DNA of 64,000 nucleotides. It comes from Micromonospora coxensis. Its GTDB lineage: Bacteria; Actinomycetota; Actinomycetes; Mycobacteriales; Micromonosporaceae. The translations under genes and the position numbers were made by a program. The stretch covers positions 4,216,001-4,280,000 of the forward strand of contig NZ_LT607753.1 of NCBI RefSeq assembly GCF_900090295.1. Reading direction: 5' to 3'. Below are positions 23,755 to 32,285 of the stretch, in pieces; within the stretch, counting starts at the first letter, position 1; each line of letters starts with the position of its first letter. Under the pieces are notes generated by a model, which was given only the letters and a program-made list of their open reading frames with translations, did no database searches and had not been told where the DNA came from.

Positions 23755-24024
23755 ATGACCGGTGCCACGGCTGCGTCGGGCTCCCGGCCCGACGAGCACG
23801 TTCCGGTGACACCCGGGTGGACCTGCGGGACGTGTGGCGAGGAGTGGCCCTGCGCGGCCAAGCGGGACCTGTTGCTCGCCGAGTACCGGGTGGACCGGGC
23901 GTCGCTCAGCGTCTACCTGGGAGCGTGCCTCGCCGCGGCGACCGCCGACCTCGCCGCGGCCCCGGTCCGACCCCTGCGCGAGCGGTTCATCGGTTGGTTG
24001 CCCCGGGGGCCGGTCACGTCCTGA
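23755..24024 (+). CDS. 89-aa small protein with CxxC motif
   Basis: The ATG at 23755 follows GAGAGGAAG at about 6 bp. The sequence TPGWTCGTCGEEWPCAAKRD carries three cysteines (CxxC and a third 7 residues on), likely a small zinc or redox site. It is followed by LLLAEYRVDRASLSVYLGAC and a helical C-terminus. I recall similar short proteins in Micromonosporaceae annotated as flavin reductase, but nothing in the sequence supports a flavin-binding fold. A strong terminator follows 4 bp downstream, so it is a monocistronic gene. Confidence 0.65.
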   Translation: MTGATAASGSRPDEHVPVTPGWTCGTCGEEWPCAAKRDLLLAEYRVDRASLSVYLGACLAAATADLAAAPVRPLRERFIGWLPRGPVTS

Positions 24025-24027
24025 CCG

Positions 24028-24058
24028 GGACGGCCGCACCCCACGGGTGCGGCCGTCC
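24028..24058 (+). terminator. terminator of the CxxC small gene
   Basis: A 14-bp perfect stem (GGACGGCCGCACCC and complement) with a CAC loop starts 4 bp after the stop codon. Confidence 0.7.
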
Positions 24059-24107
24059 GGAGACGCGCCGACCACACCGGCGGTCCGGGCGGACGGTGGA
24101 TGTCCGA

Positions 24108-24120
24108 TAACGGTCCGTTA
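24108..24120. promoter_or_regulatory. 13-bp operator-like palindrome
   Basis: TAACGG-T-CCGTTA is a perfect inverted repeat in the AT-richer middle of the 24025-24425 gene-free interval. No adjacent gene start explains it. Confidence 0.25.
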
Positions 24121-24183
24121 GGTGTCGGATGTAAACCTTTTGCTCGACCACGCACCGTCGGAAATCTGACTGAAGTCAGCCCG

Positions 24184-24267
24184 TTGTGCCGGTGCCCAAG
24201 GGTGGTTAAGCTCTGTGTTGCGCGCCCCAATCGCCCGCTTCCCCCGTGGCAGGCGATCGGGGCGCGC
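24184..24267 (+). ncRNA. candidate small RNA: orphan promoter plus 16-bp hairpin
   Basis: TTGTGC (24184-24189), 17 bp, then TAAGCT (24207-24212) form a good promoter. Transcription would begin near 24219, exactly where a hairpin starts: GCGCGCCCCAATCGCC (24220-24235), a 16-nt C-rich loop, and its complement with one mismatch (24252-24267). No plus-strand gene follows for 1.9 kb, and the next gene (pmt) is convergent. A short structured RNA is therefore plausible, though the hairpin could be only a terminator of upstream transcription. The rest of the 24025-24425 interval holds two terminators, a 13-bp palindrome and a small CTGACT/AGTCAG hairpin near 24170, and no ORF I trust. Confidence 0.35.
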
Positions 24268-24371
24268 TCTACGTGTGCCCAGATCCGGTCCGCGGCGATC
24301 CGCCCGACCTGCTCGGCCACCACCGGCCCTCACCTCGCGTTCGCCCCGGCAGGGGACACCCGCCCACGCGA

Positions 24372-24406
24372 TCGCGCCCGGTCCGGAGATCCGGAACCGG
24401 GCGCGA
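24372..24406 (-). terminator. terminator of pmt
   Basis: TCGCGCCCGGT (24372-24382) and ACCGGGCGCGA (24396-24406) form an 11-bp stem, extended by an inner CCGG/CCGG, 20 bp past the pmt stop. Confidence 0.6.
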
Positions 24407-24425
24407 CGACGACCTGCGGTGGGGC

Positions 24426-26099
24426 TCAGATCCAGCGGCCGTCCAGCCACATCCGGCCCGACCAGTCGTCGTACGGCAGCGAGTTGCCCACGAAGATCGG
24501 GTAGAAGTACGCGAAGCAGAGCGCCACCAGCAGCACGTACGCGCCGACGATGACGCCGCCCACCAGCCGCCGGTCGGCGCTGCGCCCTTCATCGGCCGGG
24601 TCCTGCGGCGTCCCCTCCGGGATGCGCGGCGTGACGATCGCGCCCAGCACGTAGACCACCGCCAGCACCAGGAACGGCAGCGCCGGGGCGGCGTAGAAGG
24701 AGAACATCGTCCGGCCGTCCAGGGCGAACCAGAACCAGGGCAGCAGGCCGGCGGCGAGGCTCAGCAGGATCGCCCCGGCCCGCCAGTCCCGCCGGGCGAT
24801 GCCGAGCCAGGCCAGCGCCGCCAGCGCGGGCAGGAACGACCACCACAGCAGCGGCGTGCCGAGCAGCAGGATCTCGGCGGCGCAGCTCGCCGCCCCGCAC
24901 CCGCCCGCGTTCGACCAGTAGAACGCCACCGGCCGCCCGAGCAGCAGCCACTGCCAGGGCCAGGACTGGTACTTGTGCGGCGTCTCCAGGCCGGTGTGGA
25001 AGTCGAAGGCCGCCTTGTGGTACTGGAACAGGTTGTTCAGCGCCCCGATGACCGGGGTGTCGCTCAGGCCGGGGGTGTTCGGGTACCGCTCGGCCAGCCG
25101 GTAGTAGCCGTCGTCGCCGAGCAGCCAGCCCGACCACGTCGCCAGGTAGGTCAGGACCAGCACGACGCCGGCCAGCACCAGCCAGGGCAGCTCGTCCAGC
25201 AGCGCGTCCCGCCACGGGCGGCGTACCCCGGCCGAGCGGCGGACGCCGACCTCCCACAGGAGCGCCAGCAGACCGAACGCCGGCACGAAGTACAGGGCGC
25301 TCCACTTCACCGCGACCGCGCAGCCGAGCAGCACCCCGACGGCGAGCCGCCACCACGGCCAGGTGCGCCAGCCGCCGGCCGGACGCCCGGCCGGCCCGGC
25401 GGCGGTCGGGTCCAGCCCCGCCTCCAGCGCCCGGGCCCAGCGCCGCCGCCGGGAGTCGCGGTCCAGCACCAGGGCGCCGAAGGCGGCCAGCACGAACAAC
25501 AGCAGGAAGATGTCAAGCAGCGCGGTGCGGGAGAGCACCAGGTGGAAGCCGTCCAGGGCCAGCAGCAGGCCGGCGGCGCAGCCGAGCGTGGTGGAGCGGA
25601 ACATCCGGCGCGCGATCCGGGTCAGCATCAGCACCGACAGGATGCCGGCGATCGCCGCCGAGATCCGCCAGCCGAACTCCGGGGCGGTGGTCATCAGATG
25701 GCCCGGCACCTTGATGTTGTGCTCGGCGTCGGCGTAGCCGAAGGCCCACTCACCGAGCCCGATCAGCCACTTGCCCAGCGGCGGGTGCACCACGTACGAC
25801 GGGCCGTTGTCCTTGTAGTTCCACTCGACGCCCTTGTCGATCAGCCCGTAGCCGTCGCGGGCGTAGTAGATCTCGTCGAAGATCTTGCCCGCCGGGCGGC
25901 TGAGGTCGAGCAGGCGCAGGACGGCCGCGATGACCACCACCACGGCGGTGGCCAGCCACGAGTTCACGTCCAGCCGGGCCTCGACGGTGGCGAGCCGGCG
26001 GCGTACGACGGCCGGGATGCCGTCACCGCCGCCGGTGGGGGAACTCCCCTGCTCGGGACCGGCTTCGTTCGCGCTCTGTGCTGTCGACGCACTCGTCAC
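24426..26099 (-). CDS. pmt: protein O-mannosyltransferase (PMT family)
   Basis: A 557-aa multipass membrane enzyme that transfers mannose from polyprenyl-phosphate-mannose to Ser/Thr of secreted proteins, related to M. tuberculosis Rv1002c. The catalytic Asp-Glu of loop 1 is in GKIFDEIYYARDGYGLIDKG at about 72-91, followed by the conserved YVVHPPLGKWLIGLGE. About ten hydrophobic helices run to the end. The C-terminal four-helix region ends with DDWSGRMWLDGRWI. The start is GTG 26099. It is divergent from rsmI, the arrangement found in many actinobacteria, with an 83-bp shared promoter region. Length and motifs indicate an active enzyme. Confidence 0.92.
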   Translation of the reverse strand: MTSASTAQSANEAGPEQGSSPTGGGDGIPAVVRRRLATVEARLDVNSWLATAVVVVIAAVLRLLDLSRPAGKIFDEIYYARDGYGLIDKGVEWNYKDNGPSYVVHPPLGKWLIGLGEWAFGYADAEHNIKVPGHLMTTAPEFGWRISAAIAGILSVLMLTRIARRMFRSTTLGCAAGLLLALDGFHLVLSRTALLDIFLLLFVLAAFGALVLDRDSRRRRWARALEAGLDPTAAGPAGRPAGGWRTWPWWRLAVGVLLGCAVAVKWSALYFVPAFGLLALLWEVGVRRSAGVRRPWRDALLDELPWLVLAGVVLVLTYLATWSGWLLGDDGYYRLAERYPNTPGLSDTPVIGALNNLFQYHKAAFDFHTGLETPHKYQSWPWQWLLLGRPVAFYWSNAGGCGAASCAAEILLLGTPLLWWSFLPALAALAWLGIARRDWRAGAILLSLAAGLLPWFWFALDGRTMFSFYAAPALPFLVLAVVYVLGAIVTPRIPEGTPQDPADEGRSADRRLVGGVIVGAYVLLVALCFAYFYPIFVGNSLPYDDWSGRMWLDGRWI

Positions 26100-26182
26100 C
26101 CGGCGATCGTAGGCTCTGAAGGTGCCCGGTGGCGTCCATCGTCCCCGATACTGGCACGCTCGTCGATGAAGGAGCGCTACTC

Positions 26183-27031
26183 GTGGGTGAAATGTCCGAG
26201 CTCGGACGCCTGGTCCTGCTCGGCGCGCCGCTGGGCAACCCGGCCGACGCCTCGGCCCGGTTCCGCGAGGTGCTCGCCACCGCCGACGTGGTCGCCGCCG
26301 AGGACACCCGCCGCCTCACCCGGCTGGCCCGGGACCTCGACGTCGCCGTCCCGGGCCGGATCGTCTCCTACTTCGAGGGCAACGAGGAGCGGCGTACCCC
26401 CGAGCTGGTCGAGGTGCTGACCGCCGGGTACACGGTCGCCCTGGTCACCGACGGCGGCATGCCCAGCGTCTCCGACCCCGGGTACCGCCTGGTCCGGGGC
26501 GCGCTGGACGCCGGCGTGCCGGTCACCGCCGCGCCTGGCCCGAGCGCGGTCACCACCGCGCTGGCCCTGTCCGGCCTGCCCTGCGACCGGTTCTGCTTCG
26601 AGGGCTTCCTGCCCCGCACCCCCGGCGCGCGCCGGTCCCGGCTGCGGGCCCTCGCCGCCGAGGAACGGACGCTGGTCTTCTTCGAGGCCCCGCACCGGAT
26701 CGCCGGCGCGCTGGCCGACCTGGCCGCCGCGTTCGGCGCCGACCGTCCGGCCGCGCTCTGCCGGGAGCTGACCAAGACGTACGAGGAGGTCGTCCGGCGG
26801 CCCCTCGGTGAGCTGGCCGACTGGGCCGCCGAGGGTGAGCCGCGTGGCGAGATCACCCTCGTGGTGGCCGGCGCGCCGCAGCGGCCGGCGGAACGCCCCG
26901 ACGACGACACCCTGCGCGCCGCCGTCGCCGCGCGGGAGGCCGCCGGCCTCTCCCGCCGCGACGCCATCACCGAGGTCGCCACCGAGTACGCCCTGCGCCG
27001 CCGCGACGTCTACACCGTCGTCCACGCCTGA
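26183..27031 (+). CDS. rsmI: 16S rRNA (cytidine1402-2'-O)-methyltransferase
   Basis: A 282-aa SAM-dependent enzyme that methylates the 2'-O of C1402 in 16S rRNA at the decoding site. The YraL/RsmI pattern is complete: RLVLLGAPLGNPADASARF, DVVAAEDTRRLTRLARDLDV, VTDGGMPSVSDPGYRLVRGA, PGPSAVTTALALSGLP and FFEAPHRIAGAL. GTG 26183 is preferred: AAGGAG lies 8 bp upstream, while ATG 26192 is three codons further in. It is divergent from pmt and upstream of metG, tatD, rsmA and ispE, the usual actinobacterial neighbourhood. Together with rsmA in the same window, two of the 16S decoding-region methyltransferases are encoded here. Confidence 0.93.
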   Translation: MGEMSELGRLVLLGAPLGNPADASARFREVLATADVVAAEDTRRLTRLARDLDVAVPGRIVSYFEGNEERRTPELVEVLTAGYTVALVTDGGMPSVSDPGYRLVRGALDAGVPVTAAPGPSAVTTALALSGLPCDRFCFEGFLPRTPGARRSRLRALAAEERTLVFFEAPHRIAGALADLAAAFGADRPAALCRELTKTYEEVVRRPLGELADWAAEGEPRGEITLVVAGAPQRPAERPDDDTLRAAVAAREAAGLSRRDAITEVATEYALRRRDVYTVVHA

Positions 27032-27039
27032 CCCCGCCC

Positions 27040-27172
27040 GCACGTCCGCGCCCGCGCCTCCCGCGTCCGCACGTCCTCCCGCCCCCGCGCCTCCCGCTCC
27101 CCGGGTGGCGCGCGCCCGCACGTCCGCCCGCCTCCCGCGCCCGCGCCTCCCGCGCCCGGGGCGGCCCGGGCA
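27040..27172. repeat. low-complexity GC-rich repeats between convergent genes
   Basis: Short units of the type GCCCGCACGTCC and CCCGCGCCTCCCGC recur irregularly between rsmI and the convergent membrane-protein gene. No stem-loop terminator is obvious within them. Confidence 0.5.
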
Positions 27173-27177
27173 AAGGG

Positions 27178-28053
27178 TCACCAGGCGGCGAGGAGGAAGC
27201 CGAGGGTGATCAGGGCGGGGCCGGCGTGGGCGGCGAGGGTGGCCCGGCGGCGGTGCCGGGGGTCGGGCAGCCGGGTGGCGCCGGTCCAGCGGGCGATGCC
27301 GGCGCCGCAGCCGGCCACCACCAGCAGGCCGAGCAGCCAGCGCAGGTGCCCGCCCGCCCCGGTGTCGACGTACGCGGTGTCGTCGCCCGCGCCGGTCATC
27401 CGGGCCGGCAACGTCGTGCCGGGGGTGCTGCGCTCGCCGGGCACCCCGCTGACCCGGACGCCGTGGGCGAGGAACCGGCCCTGATCGGCGGCGAAGATGC
27501 CCCGGCAGCGCTGGGTCAACCCGCTCCCGGCGCAGTCCGTGATCACCACGGTCCCGCCGGTGGCATGGCCGACCGCCAGCCAGAACGGGCCGGCGCTGAC
27601 CCAGGCGAAGAAGGCGGCGAGCAGGCTCAGCGCCAGCAACGCCGCCAGGCCCCGCACCGGGTCCGGCGGGTGGGCGGCGCGGGGCGCGCGGGTCCGGGCC
27701 GGCGCGGTGGAGGTCCGCTCGGGGCGCTTCGGCTCCTCGCGCAGCGGCGTGCCGTCCCAGTGCACCTGCTCGATCGGGGGCCAGAAGAGTTCGCCGTCGC
27801 CGGTCGTACCCGGATCGGGGTCGGCGCGCAGGCCGCGCGGCTGGCGGACCGGGACCCGGCTCGGCACGGCGTCGACCGGGGCGCCGGTGGTCGGCTCGAC
27901 CTCGACCGGCGAGTCGTCCGGGCCGGGCACCACCCGGGGCTGGGGCGCGACCGCTCCACCGCGCGACGGCGCGGGCCGGTCGGGCGCCGCTGCGCCACGG
28001 GCACCGGGGGAGGGATCGTCGTGTCCCGCTCGTCTCGCCGTCACGGCGTTCAT
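27178..28053 (-). CDS. two-TM hypothetical membrane protein
   Basis: A 291-aa protein from ATG 28053 ([17 protein letters not shown]); the frame is open further upstream but that part looks non-coding. Residues 1-140 are a disordered, Pro/Arg-rich cytoplasmic region containing [20 protein letters not shown]1 ([20 protein letters not shown]) follows, then an outside loop of about 90 residues with two cysteines (ITDCAG, TQRCRG). TM2 ([16 protein letters not shown]) and a final hydrophobic stretch ([15 protein letters not shown]) end the protein. I do not recognise the family. It is convergent with rsmI and divergent from metG. Confidence 0.65.
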   Translation of the reverse strand: MNAVTARRAGHDDPSPGARGAAAPDRPAPSRGGAVAPQPRVVPGPDDSPVEVEPTTGAPVDAVPSRVPVRQPRGLRADPDPGTTGDGELFWPPIEQVHWDGTPLREEPKRPERTSTAPARTRAPRAAHPPDPVRGLAALLALSLLAAFFAWVSAGPFWLAVGHATGGTVVITDCAGSGLTQRCRGIFAADQGRFLAHGVRVSGVPGERSTPGTTLPARMTGAGDDTAYVDTGAGGHLRWLLGLLVVAGCGAGIARWTGATRLPDPRHRRRATLAAHAGPALITLGFLLAAW

Positions 28054-28188
28054 TGGACACCGCGAAGGCGCGACGGCAGGGCAGCTCAGGCCGCGTGTCG
28101 GCGACAAATCGGACCAGCGATGAGGGCGTCGCGGCCCGCCGCGCGCGGCGGGTGCCCTATTGGTTCGCGGGCACGGGGAGCCGGTCAC

Positions 28189-28194
28189 TAGGCT
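28189..28194 (+). promoter_or_regulatory. -10 box of a leaderless promoter (metG)
   Basis: TAGGCT lies 8 bp before ATG 28203; no ribosome-binding site is present. Confidence 0.45.
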
Positions 28195-28202
28195 TGCTGG
28201 TC

Positions 28203-30005
28203 ATGAGTCACGTTCTCGCCGCGGTCGCCTGGCCCTACGCCAACGGCCCGCGCCACATCGGCCACGTATCCGGATTCGGCGTTCCCTCCGACGTCTTCGC
28301 CCGGTACATGCGGATGGCCGGCCACGACGTGCTCATGGTCTCCGGCACCGACGAGCACGGCACCCCGATCCAGGTGCAGGCCGACGCCGAGGGGGTCACG
28401 CCGCGCGAGCTGGCCGACCGGTACAACCGGGTGATCGCCGAGGACCTCCGGGCGCTGGGCCTCTCCTACGACCTGTTCACCCGCACCACCACCCGCAACC
28501 ACTACGCCGTGGTGCAGGAGCTCTTCACCGGGCTGCACCGCAACGGCTACATCGTCCCGAAGGTCACCACCGGCGCGATCTCCCCGTCCACCGGCCGGAC
28601 CCTGCCCGACCGCTACATCGAGGGCACCTGTCCGATCTGCGGTTACGACAGCGCCCGTGGCGACCAGTGCGACAACTGCGGCAACCAGCTCGACCCGATC
28701 GACCTGATCAACCCGAAGTCGAAGATCAACGGCGAGACGCCGGAGTTCGTCGAGACCGAGCACTTCTTCCTCGACCTGCCGGCCCTCGCCGACGCGCTGC
28801 GCCAGTGGCTGGACAACCGGGAGGGGTGGCGCCCCAACGTGCTGCGGTTCTCCCGCAACCTGCTCGACGACCTCCAGCCCCGGGCCATCACCCGGGACCT
28901 GGAGTGGGGCGTGCCGATCCCGCTCGACGGCTGGCAGGACCGCCCCGACAAGCGGATCTACGTCTGGTTCGACGCGGTCATCGGCTACCTGTCCGCGTCC
29001 ATCGAGTGGGCCCGCCGCACCGGCGACCCGGAGGCCTGGCGCAAGTGGTGGTCCGCCGACGGCGAGGGCAAGGACGCCCGTGGCTACTACTTCATGGGCA
29101 AGGACAACATCGTCTTCCACTCGGTGATCTGGCCGGCGCTGCTCGGCGGCTACTCCGGCGAGGGCGCGCGCGACGGCCAGCCGGGCGAACTGGGCCGGCT
29201 CAACCTCCCCACCGAGGTCGTCTCCAGCGAGTACCTGACCATGGAGGGACGCAAGTTCTCCTCCTCCCGCAAGGTCGTCATCTACGTCCGCGACTTCCTG
29301 GAGCGCTACGACGCCGACGCGCTGCGGTACTTCATCGCCGTCGCCGGCCCGGAGAGCAACGACACCGACTTCACCTGGGCCGAGTTCCTCCGCCGCAACA
29401 ACGACGAACTGGTCGCCGGCTGGGGCAACCTGGTCAACCGCTCCATCTCGATGGCGGCGAAGAACTTCGGCGCGATCCCGCCGGTCGACCCGGCCGGGCT
29501 CACCGAGGCCGACGAGGCGCTGCTCGCGGTGGCCCGCGCCGGCTTCACCACCGTCGGCGACCTGATCGCCAAGCACCGGCAGAAGCAGGCGATCGGCGAG
29601 GCGATGAAGGTGGTCGCCGAGGCCAACAGGTACCTCTCCGAGCAGGCCCCGTGGAAGCTCAAGGGCGAGGCGGACAAGCCCCGGATGGGCACCATCCTGC
29701 ACGTCGCCCTCCAGGTGGTCAGCGACGCCAACACGCTGCTCACGCCCTTCCTGCCGCACTCCGCGCAGCAGGTGCACGAGCTGCTCGGCGGCACCGGCGT
29801 GCACGCGCCGATGCCGGTCATCGAGGAGGTCGAGGACCTCGACGGCGGGCCGGCGTACCCGGTGCTGACCGGCGACTACACGGTCGGGGCGCGCTGGGAG
29901 TCGGTGCCGATCGAGGCGGGCCGGCCGCTCGCCGCGCCGAAGCCGGTCTTCCGCAAGCTCGACCCGTCGATCGTCGACGAGGAACTGGCCCGCCTGGCGG
30001 GCTGA
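28203..30005 (+). CDS. metG: methionyl-tRNA synthetase
   Basis: A 600-aa class I aminoacyl-tRNA synthetase. The HIGH motif is HIGH at residues 18-21 (PRHIGHVSG). The zinc knuckle is [20 protein letters not shown], with four cysteines as two CxxC pairs. The KMSKS loop reads KFSSS ([13 protein letters not shown]), a variant that other actinobacterial enzymes also show. The anticodon-binding helical domain ([17 protein letters not shown]) is intact, and there is no C-terminal tRNA-binding-domain fusion. It charges initiator and elongator tRNA-Met. It is probably transcribed from its own leaderless promoter and ends at a strong terminator at 30015. Confidence 0.97.
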   Translation: MSHVLAAVAWPYANGPRHIGHVSGFGVPSDVFARYMRMAGHDVLMVSGTDEHGTPIQVQADAEGVTPRELADRYNRVIAEDLRALGLSYDLFTRTTTRNHYAVVQELFTGLHRNGYIVPKVTTGAISPSTGRTLPDRYIEGTCPICGYDSARGDQCDNCGNQLDPIDLINPKSKINGETPEFVETEHFFLDLPALADALRQWLDNREGWRPNVLRFSRNLLDDLQPRAITRDLEWGVPIPLDGWQDRPDKRIYVWFDAVIGYLSASIEWARRTGDPEAWRKWWSADGEGKDARGYYFMGKDNIVFHSVIWPALLGGYSGEGARDGQPGELGRLNLPTEVVSSEYLTMEGRKFSSSRKVVIYVRDFLERYDADALRYFIAVAGPESNDTDFTWAEFLRRNNDELVAGWGNLVNRSISMAAKNFGAIPPVDPAGLTEADEALLAVARAGFTTVGDLIAKHRQKQAIGEAMKVVAEANRYLSEQAPWKLKGEADKPRMGTILHVALQVVSDANTLLTPFLPHSAQQVHELLGGTGVHAPMPVIEEVEDLDGGPAYPVLTGDYTVGARWESVPIEAGRPLAAPKPVFRKLDPSIVDEELARLAG

Positions 30006-30014
30006 CCCGGCCGA

Positions 30015-30051
30015 CGACGGGGACGGGCGCCGACTGCGCCCGTCCCCGTCG
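30015..30051. terminator. bidirectional terminator between metG and the hydrolase
   Basis: A 16-bp perfect stem (CGACGGGGACGGGCGC and complement) with a 5-nt loop lies between the metG stop (30005) and the convergent hydrolase stop (30058). Confidence 0.75.
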
Positions 30052-30057
30052 CGCGTC

Positions 30058-30909
30058 TCAGCGCCGGGCCATCGCCGGGGCGCCGACGAACTCCATGATC
30101 GCCTGGTTCACCTCGCCCGCGTTGGTCCACGGGATGCCGTGCGGGGCGCCGTTCAACGTCACCAACGTCGCCGTCGGCAGCATCGGCTGCAACCGCTGGC
30201 CGGTCACCGGGTACGGCAGCACCATGTCCTGGTCGCCCTGCACGATCAGCACCGGCACGTCGATCCGGGGCAGGTCGCCGCGGAAGTCCGTCAACCAGGC
30301 GTCCACGCAGGCCAGCGTCCCCATCGCCGACGCCTGCGCCCCGATGTTCCAGTGGGCCCGGAAGGCCTCCTCGCTGACCAGCTCGCCCTTGTTGGCGTCC
30401 CAGTTGAAGAAGTTCTGGCAGAACTGGGTGAGGAAGGCGAACCGGTCGTCCCGGATGGCCTGCTTGAACCCGTCGAAGAGGCTCTGCTCCACGCCTTCGG
30501 GATTGTCCGCCGTCTTCAGCAGGAACGGCGCCAACGGCGCGAGCAGCACCGCCCGGTCCACCCGGTTCGACCCGTACGTGCCCAGGTAGCGGGTCACCTC
30601 ACCGGTGCCCATCGAGTGCCCGATCAGGATCGTGTTGCGCAGGTCCAGCTCGGTCATGATCATGTCAAGGTCGGCGGCGAAGGTGTCGTAGTCGTACCCC
30701 GAGGCCGGCTGGCTGGACGCGCCGAAGCCCCGCCGGTCGTACGTGATCACCCGGTAGCCGGCCGCCAGCAGCGGGCCGGACTGCTTCTCCCACGTCGCCC
30801 CGTTGAACGGGAAGCCGTGGATCAGCACCACCGGCTGTCCGGAGCCGTGGTCCTCGTAGTACAGGTCGATGGGCGCGGAGTTCTCCGCGCCGACGGTGAT
30901 GAAGGGCAT
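30058..30909 (-). CDS. alpha/beta hydrolase (non-haem chloroperoxidase-like)
   Basis: A 283-aa protein starting at ATG 30909, with GGGAG 5 bp upstream. The alpha/beta fold shows HGFPFNGATWEKQ (oxyanion region), the nucleophile elbow GHSMG at 97-101 (Ser99), the acid in VPVLIVQGDQDMVLP and the histidine in GAPHGIPWTNAGEV. The closest known group is the cofactor-free haloperoxidase/arylesterase family, whose in vivo substrates are mostly unknown. All three catalytic residues are present, so it should be an active esterase or hydrolase. It is convergent with metG and lies next to the unknown 408-aa gene on the same strand. Confidence 0.85.
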   Translation of the reverse strand: MPFITVGAENSAPIDLYYEDHGSGQPVVLIHGFPFNGATWEKQSGPLLAAGYRVITYDRRGFGASSQPASGYDYDTFAADLDMIMTELDLRNTILIGHSMGTGEVTRYLGTYGSNRVDRAVLLAPLAPFLLKTADNPEGVEQSLFDGFKQAIRDDRFAFLTQFCQNFFNWDANKGELVSEEAFRAHWNIGAQASAMGTLACVDAWLTDFRGDLPRIDVPVLIVQGDQDMVLPYPVTGQRLQPMLPTATLVTLNGAPHGIPWTNAGEVNQAIMEFVGAPAMARR

Positions 30910-30964
30910 CGGGTCTCCCGGTCGTCGCGTCTCGGACGAGCGCGCTTTCCCGACCCGCCCGGGC

Positions 30965-32191
30965 TTATGCCAGCGGATACGGCACGTCCACCACCCGGTC
31001 GTCGGTGACCTCCGCGCCCGGCGCCCACACCTCGTACACGCCCCGTTCCTGGCACTGCGCCCCGGTCGCGAGCACCGCGTCCGGGTCCGGCCGGCACAGC
31101 CGCAGCCGCAGCCAGCCCGGCTCCTCCCGCAGCACCTGGCAGGGGGCGCCCCGCCAGTGGGCGTAGCGCAGCCGCCGGCCCACCGACTCCACCGGGTAGC
31201 GGGCCGCCCGGGTCATCGCCAGCACCCGGAACCCGCCCGGCAGGTCCGCCACCGCCTCGTACTCGCCGCCGGCGTAGCGGCCGACCAGCTGGGTGGAGCG
31301 GGGCGCGTCCCCGGTGGGCACGTACTCCTGGTCCGGCGAGAGCCCCGGCACGGCGGCCAGCAGGTGCCGCCACTGCGGGCCGGCCATGCGCAGCCAGCCC
31401 CGCTGCTCCGCCTGGTAGGCGTAGAGCACCACCTCGACCCCCTCGGCGGTGTAGGCCAGCAGGGTCGCGTTCGCCGGCAGCGGCAGGTCGGCGAAGTCCC
31501 GGGTGACGAACTCGGGGATCAGCTGCCCGCTGCTCGGCACGAACCCGGTGCCCAGCACCGGCGGGCCGAGCCGGTCGCGGGGCGGCAACGCCAGCAGCCC
31601 ACGGTGCGCCGGGCCGACCGGCACGTCGTAGTCGCCGGGGTCCGCGGCCCGCCAGCGCAGGGCGTAGGCCACGTCGCCGGCCGCGCCGCCGTCACCGCCC
31701 AGCACCGCCAGCCCGGCCGGGGTACGCAGGTGCGCCACGTCGTGCTCGCGGAAGCAGAACCCGTGCGGCAGCCACCCCTTCACCACCCCGGCGAGCTGCT
31801 GGGCGGAGAGCACCTTCACCATCCGGGTGCCCCGCCGCACCACCGCCGAGGCGCGCACCGTGCGCAGCGTCGGATCCCCGGCCGCCGCCGGCTGCTGGCT
31901 GAGCTGCTGCACGTACGCCCAGCCGCGCTCCCGGTGCAGCGGCACCAGCAGCGGCGCCTCCGGCTCCTCGGCCGGCTCACTCGTGCCGTGCACCGCGTCC
32001 ACCTCGGTCACGTGCACGAACCTGCGCCACGGCAGCGCCGAACCGGGGCGGGGCGCCCACTCGAATCCGGCGGCCTCCTCGGCGCTGAACAACTCGTACG
32101 CCGCACCGCGGGCGATCTCCTCCGCCGGGTACGCCGTGCCCTCGTACGTCACACGCAGTCCGATGCCGCTTGCCTGAGGAGTGACGGTCAT
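30965..32191 (-). CDS. 408-aa soluble protein of unknown function
   Basis: From ATG 32191 (MTVTPQASGIGLRVTYEGTA) to 30965. The protein has no signal peptide and no membrane segment. Segments such as RVTYEGTAYPAEEIARGAAY, LPWRRFVHVTEVDAVHGTSE and DYDVPVGPAHRGLLALPPRD suggest beta-rich domains. Towards the end, YRVxx-type strands occur (RRLRYAHWRGAPCQVLREEP, GVYEVWAPGAEV), which look like a repeated small beta domain. No catalytic motif is recognised and I cannot name the family. It is divergent from tatD with a 94-bp shared region; the upstream hydrolase gene lies 55 bp past its stop on the same strand. Confidence 0.7.
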   Translation of the reverse strand: MTVTPQASGIGLRVTYEGTAYPAEEIARGAAYELFSAEEAAGFEWAPRPGSALPWRRFVHVTEVDAVHGTSEPAEEPEAPLLVPLHRERGWAYVQQLSQQPAAAGDPTLRTVRASAVVRRGTRMVKVLSAQQLAGVVKGWLPHGFCFREHDVAHLRTPAGLAVLGGDGGAAGDVAYALRWRAADPGDYDVPVGPAHRGLLALPPRDRLGPPVLGTGFVPSSGQLIPEFVTRDFADLPLPANATLLAYTAEGVEVVLYAYQAEQRGWLRMAGPQWRHLLAAVPGLSPDQEYVPTGDAPRSTQLVGRYAGGEYEAVADLPGGFRVLAMTRAARYPVESVGRRLRYAHWRGAPCQVLREEPGWLRLRLCRPDPDAVLATGAQCQERGVYEVWAPGAEVTDDRVVDVPYPLA

Positions 32192-32272
32192 CCTGCAGAC
32201 GGTAAGCGCGGCTGATGCCGGACCGGTGAACAGTCGATGGCGTCCCGGAGACGCGACGGCGTGTCGGTGTGT

Positions 32273-32278
32273 GATGCT
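32273..32278 (+). promoter_or_regulatory. -10-like box of a leaderless promoter (tatD)
   Basis: GATGCT lies 7 bp before ATG 32286. The match is imperfect at the first base, but the spacing is that seen at the other leaderless starts. Confidence 0.35.
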
Positions 32279-32285
32279 GGCCGCG

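Noticed and set aside
28203..30005. KFSSS in place of KMSKS in methionyl-tRNA synthetase
   Set aside because: The variant is common in actinobacterial enzymes and the loop is otherwise complete, so no loss of function is indicated.
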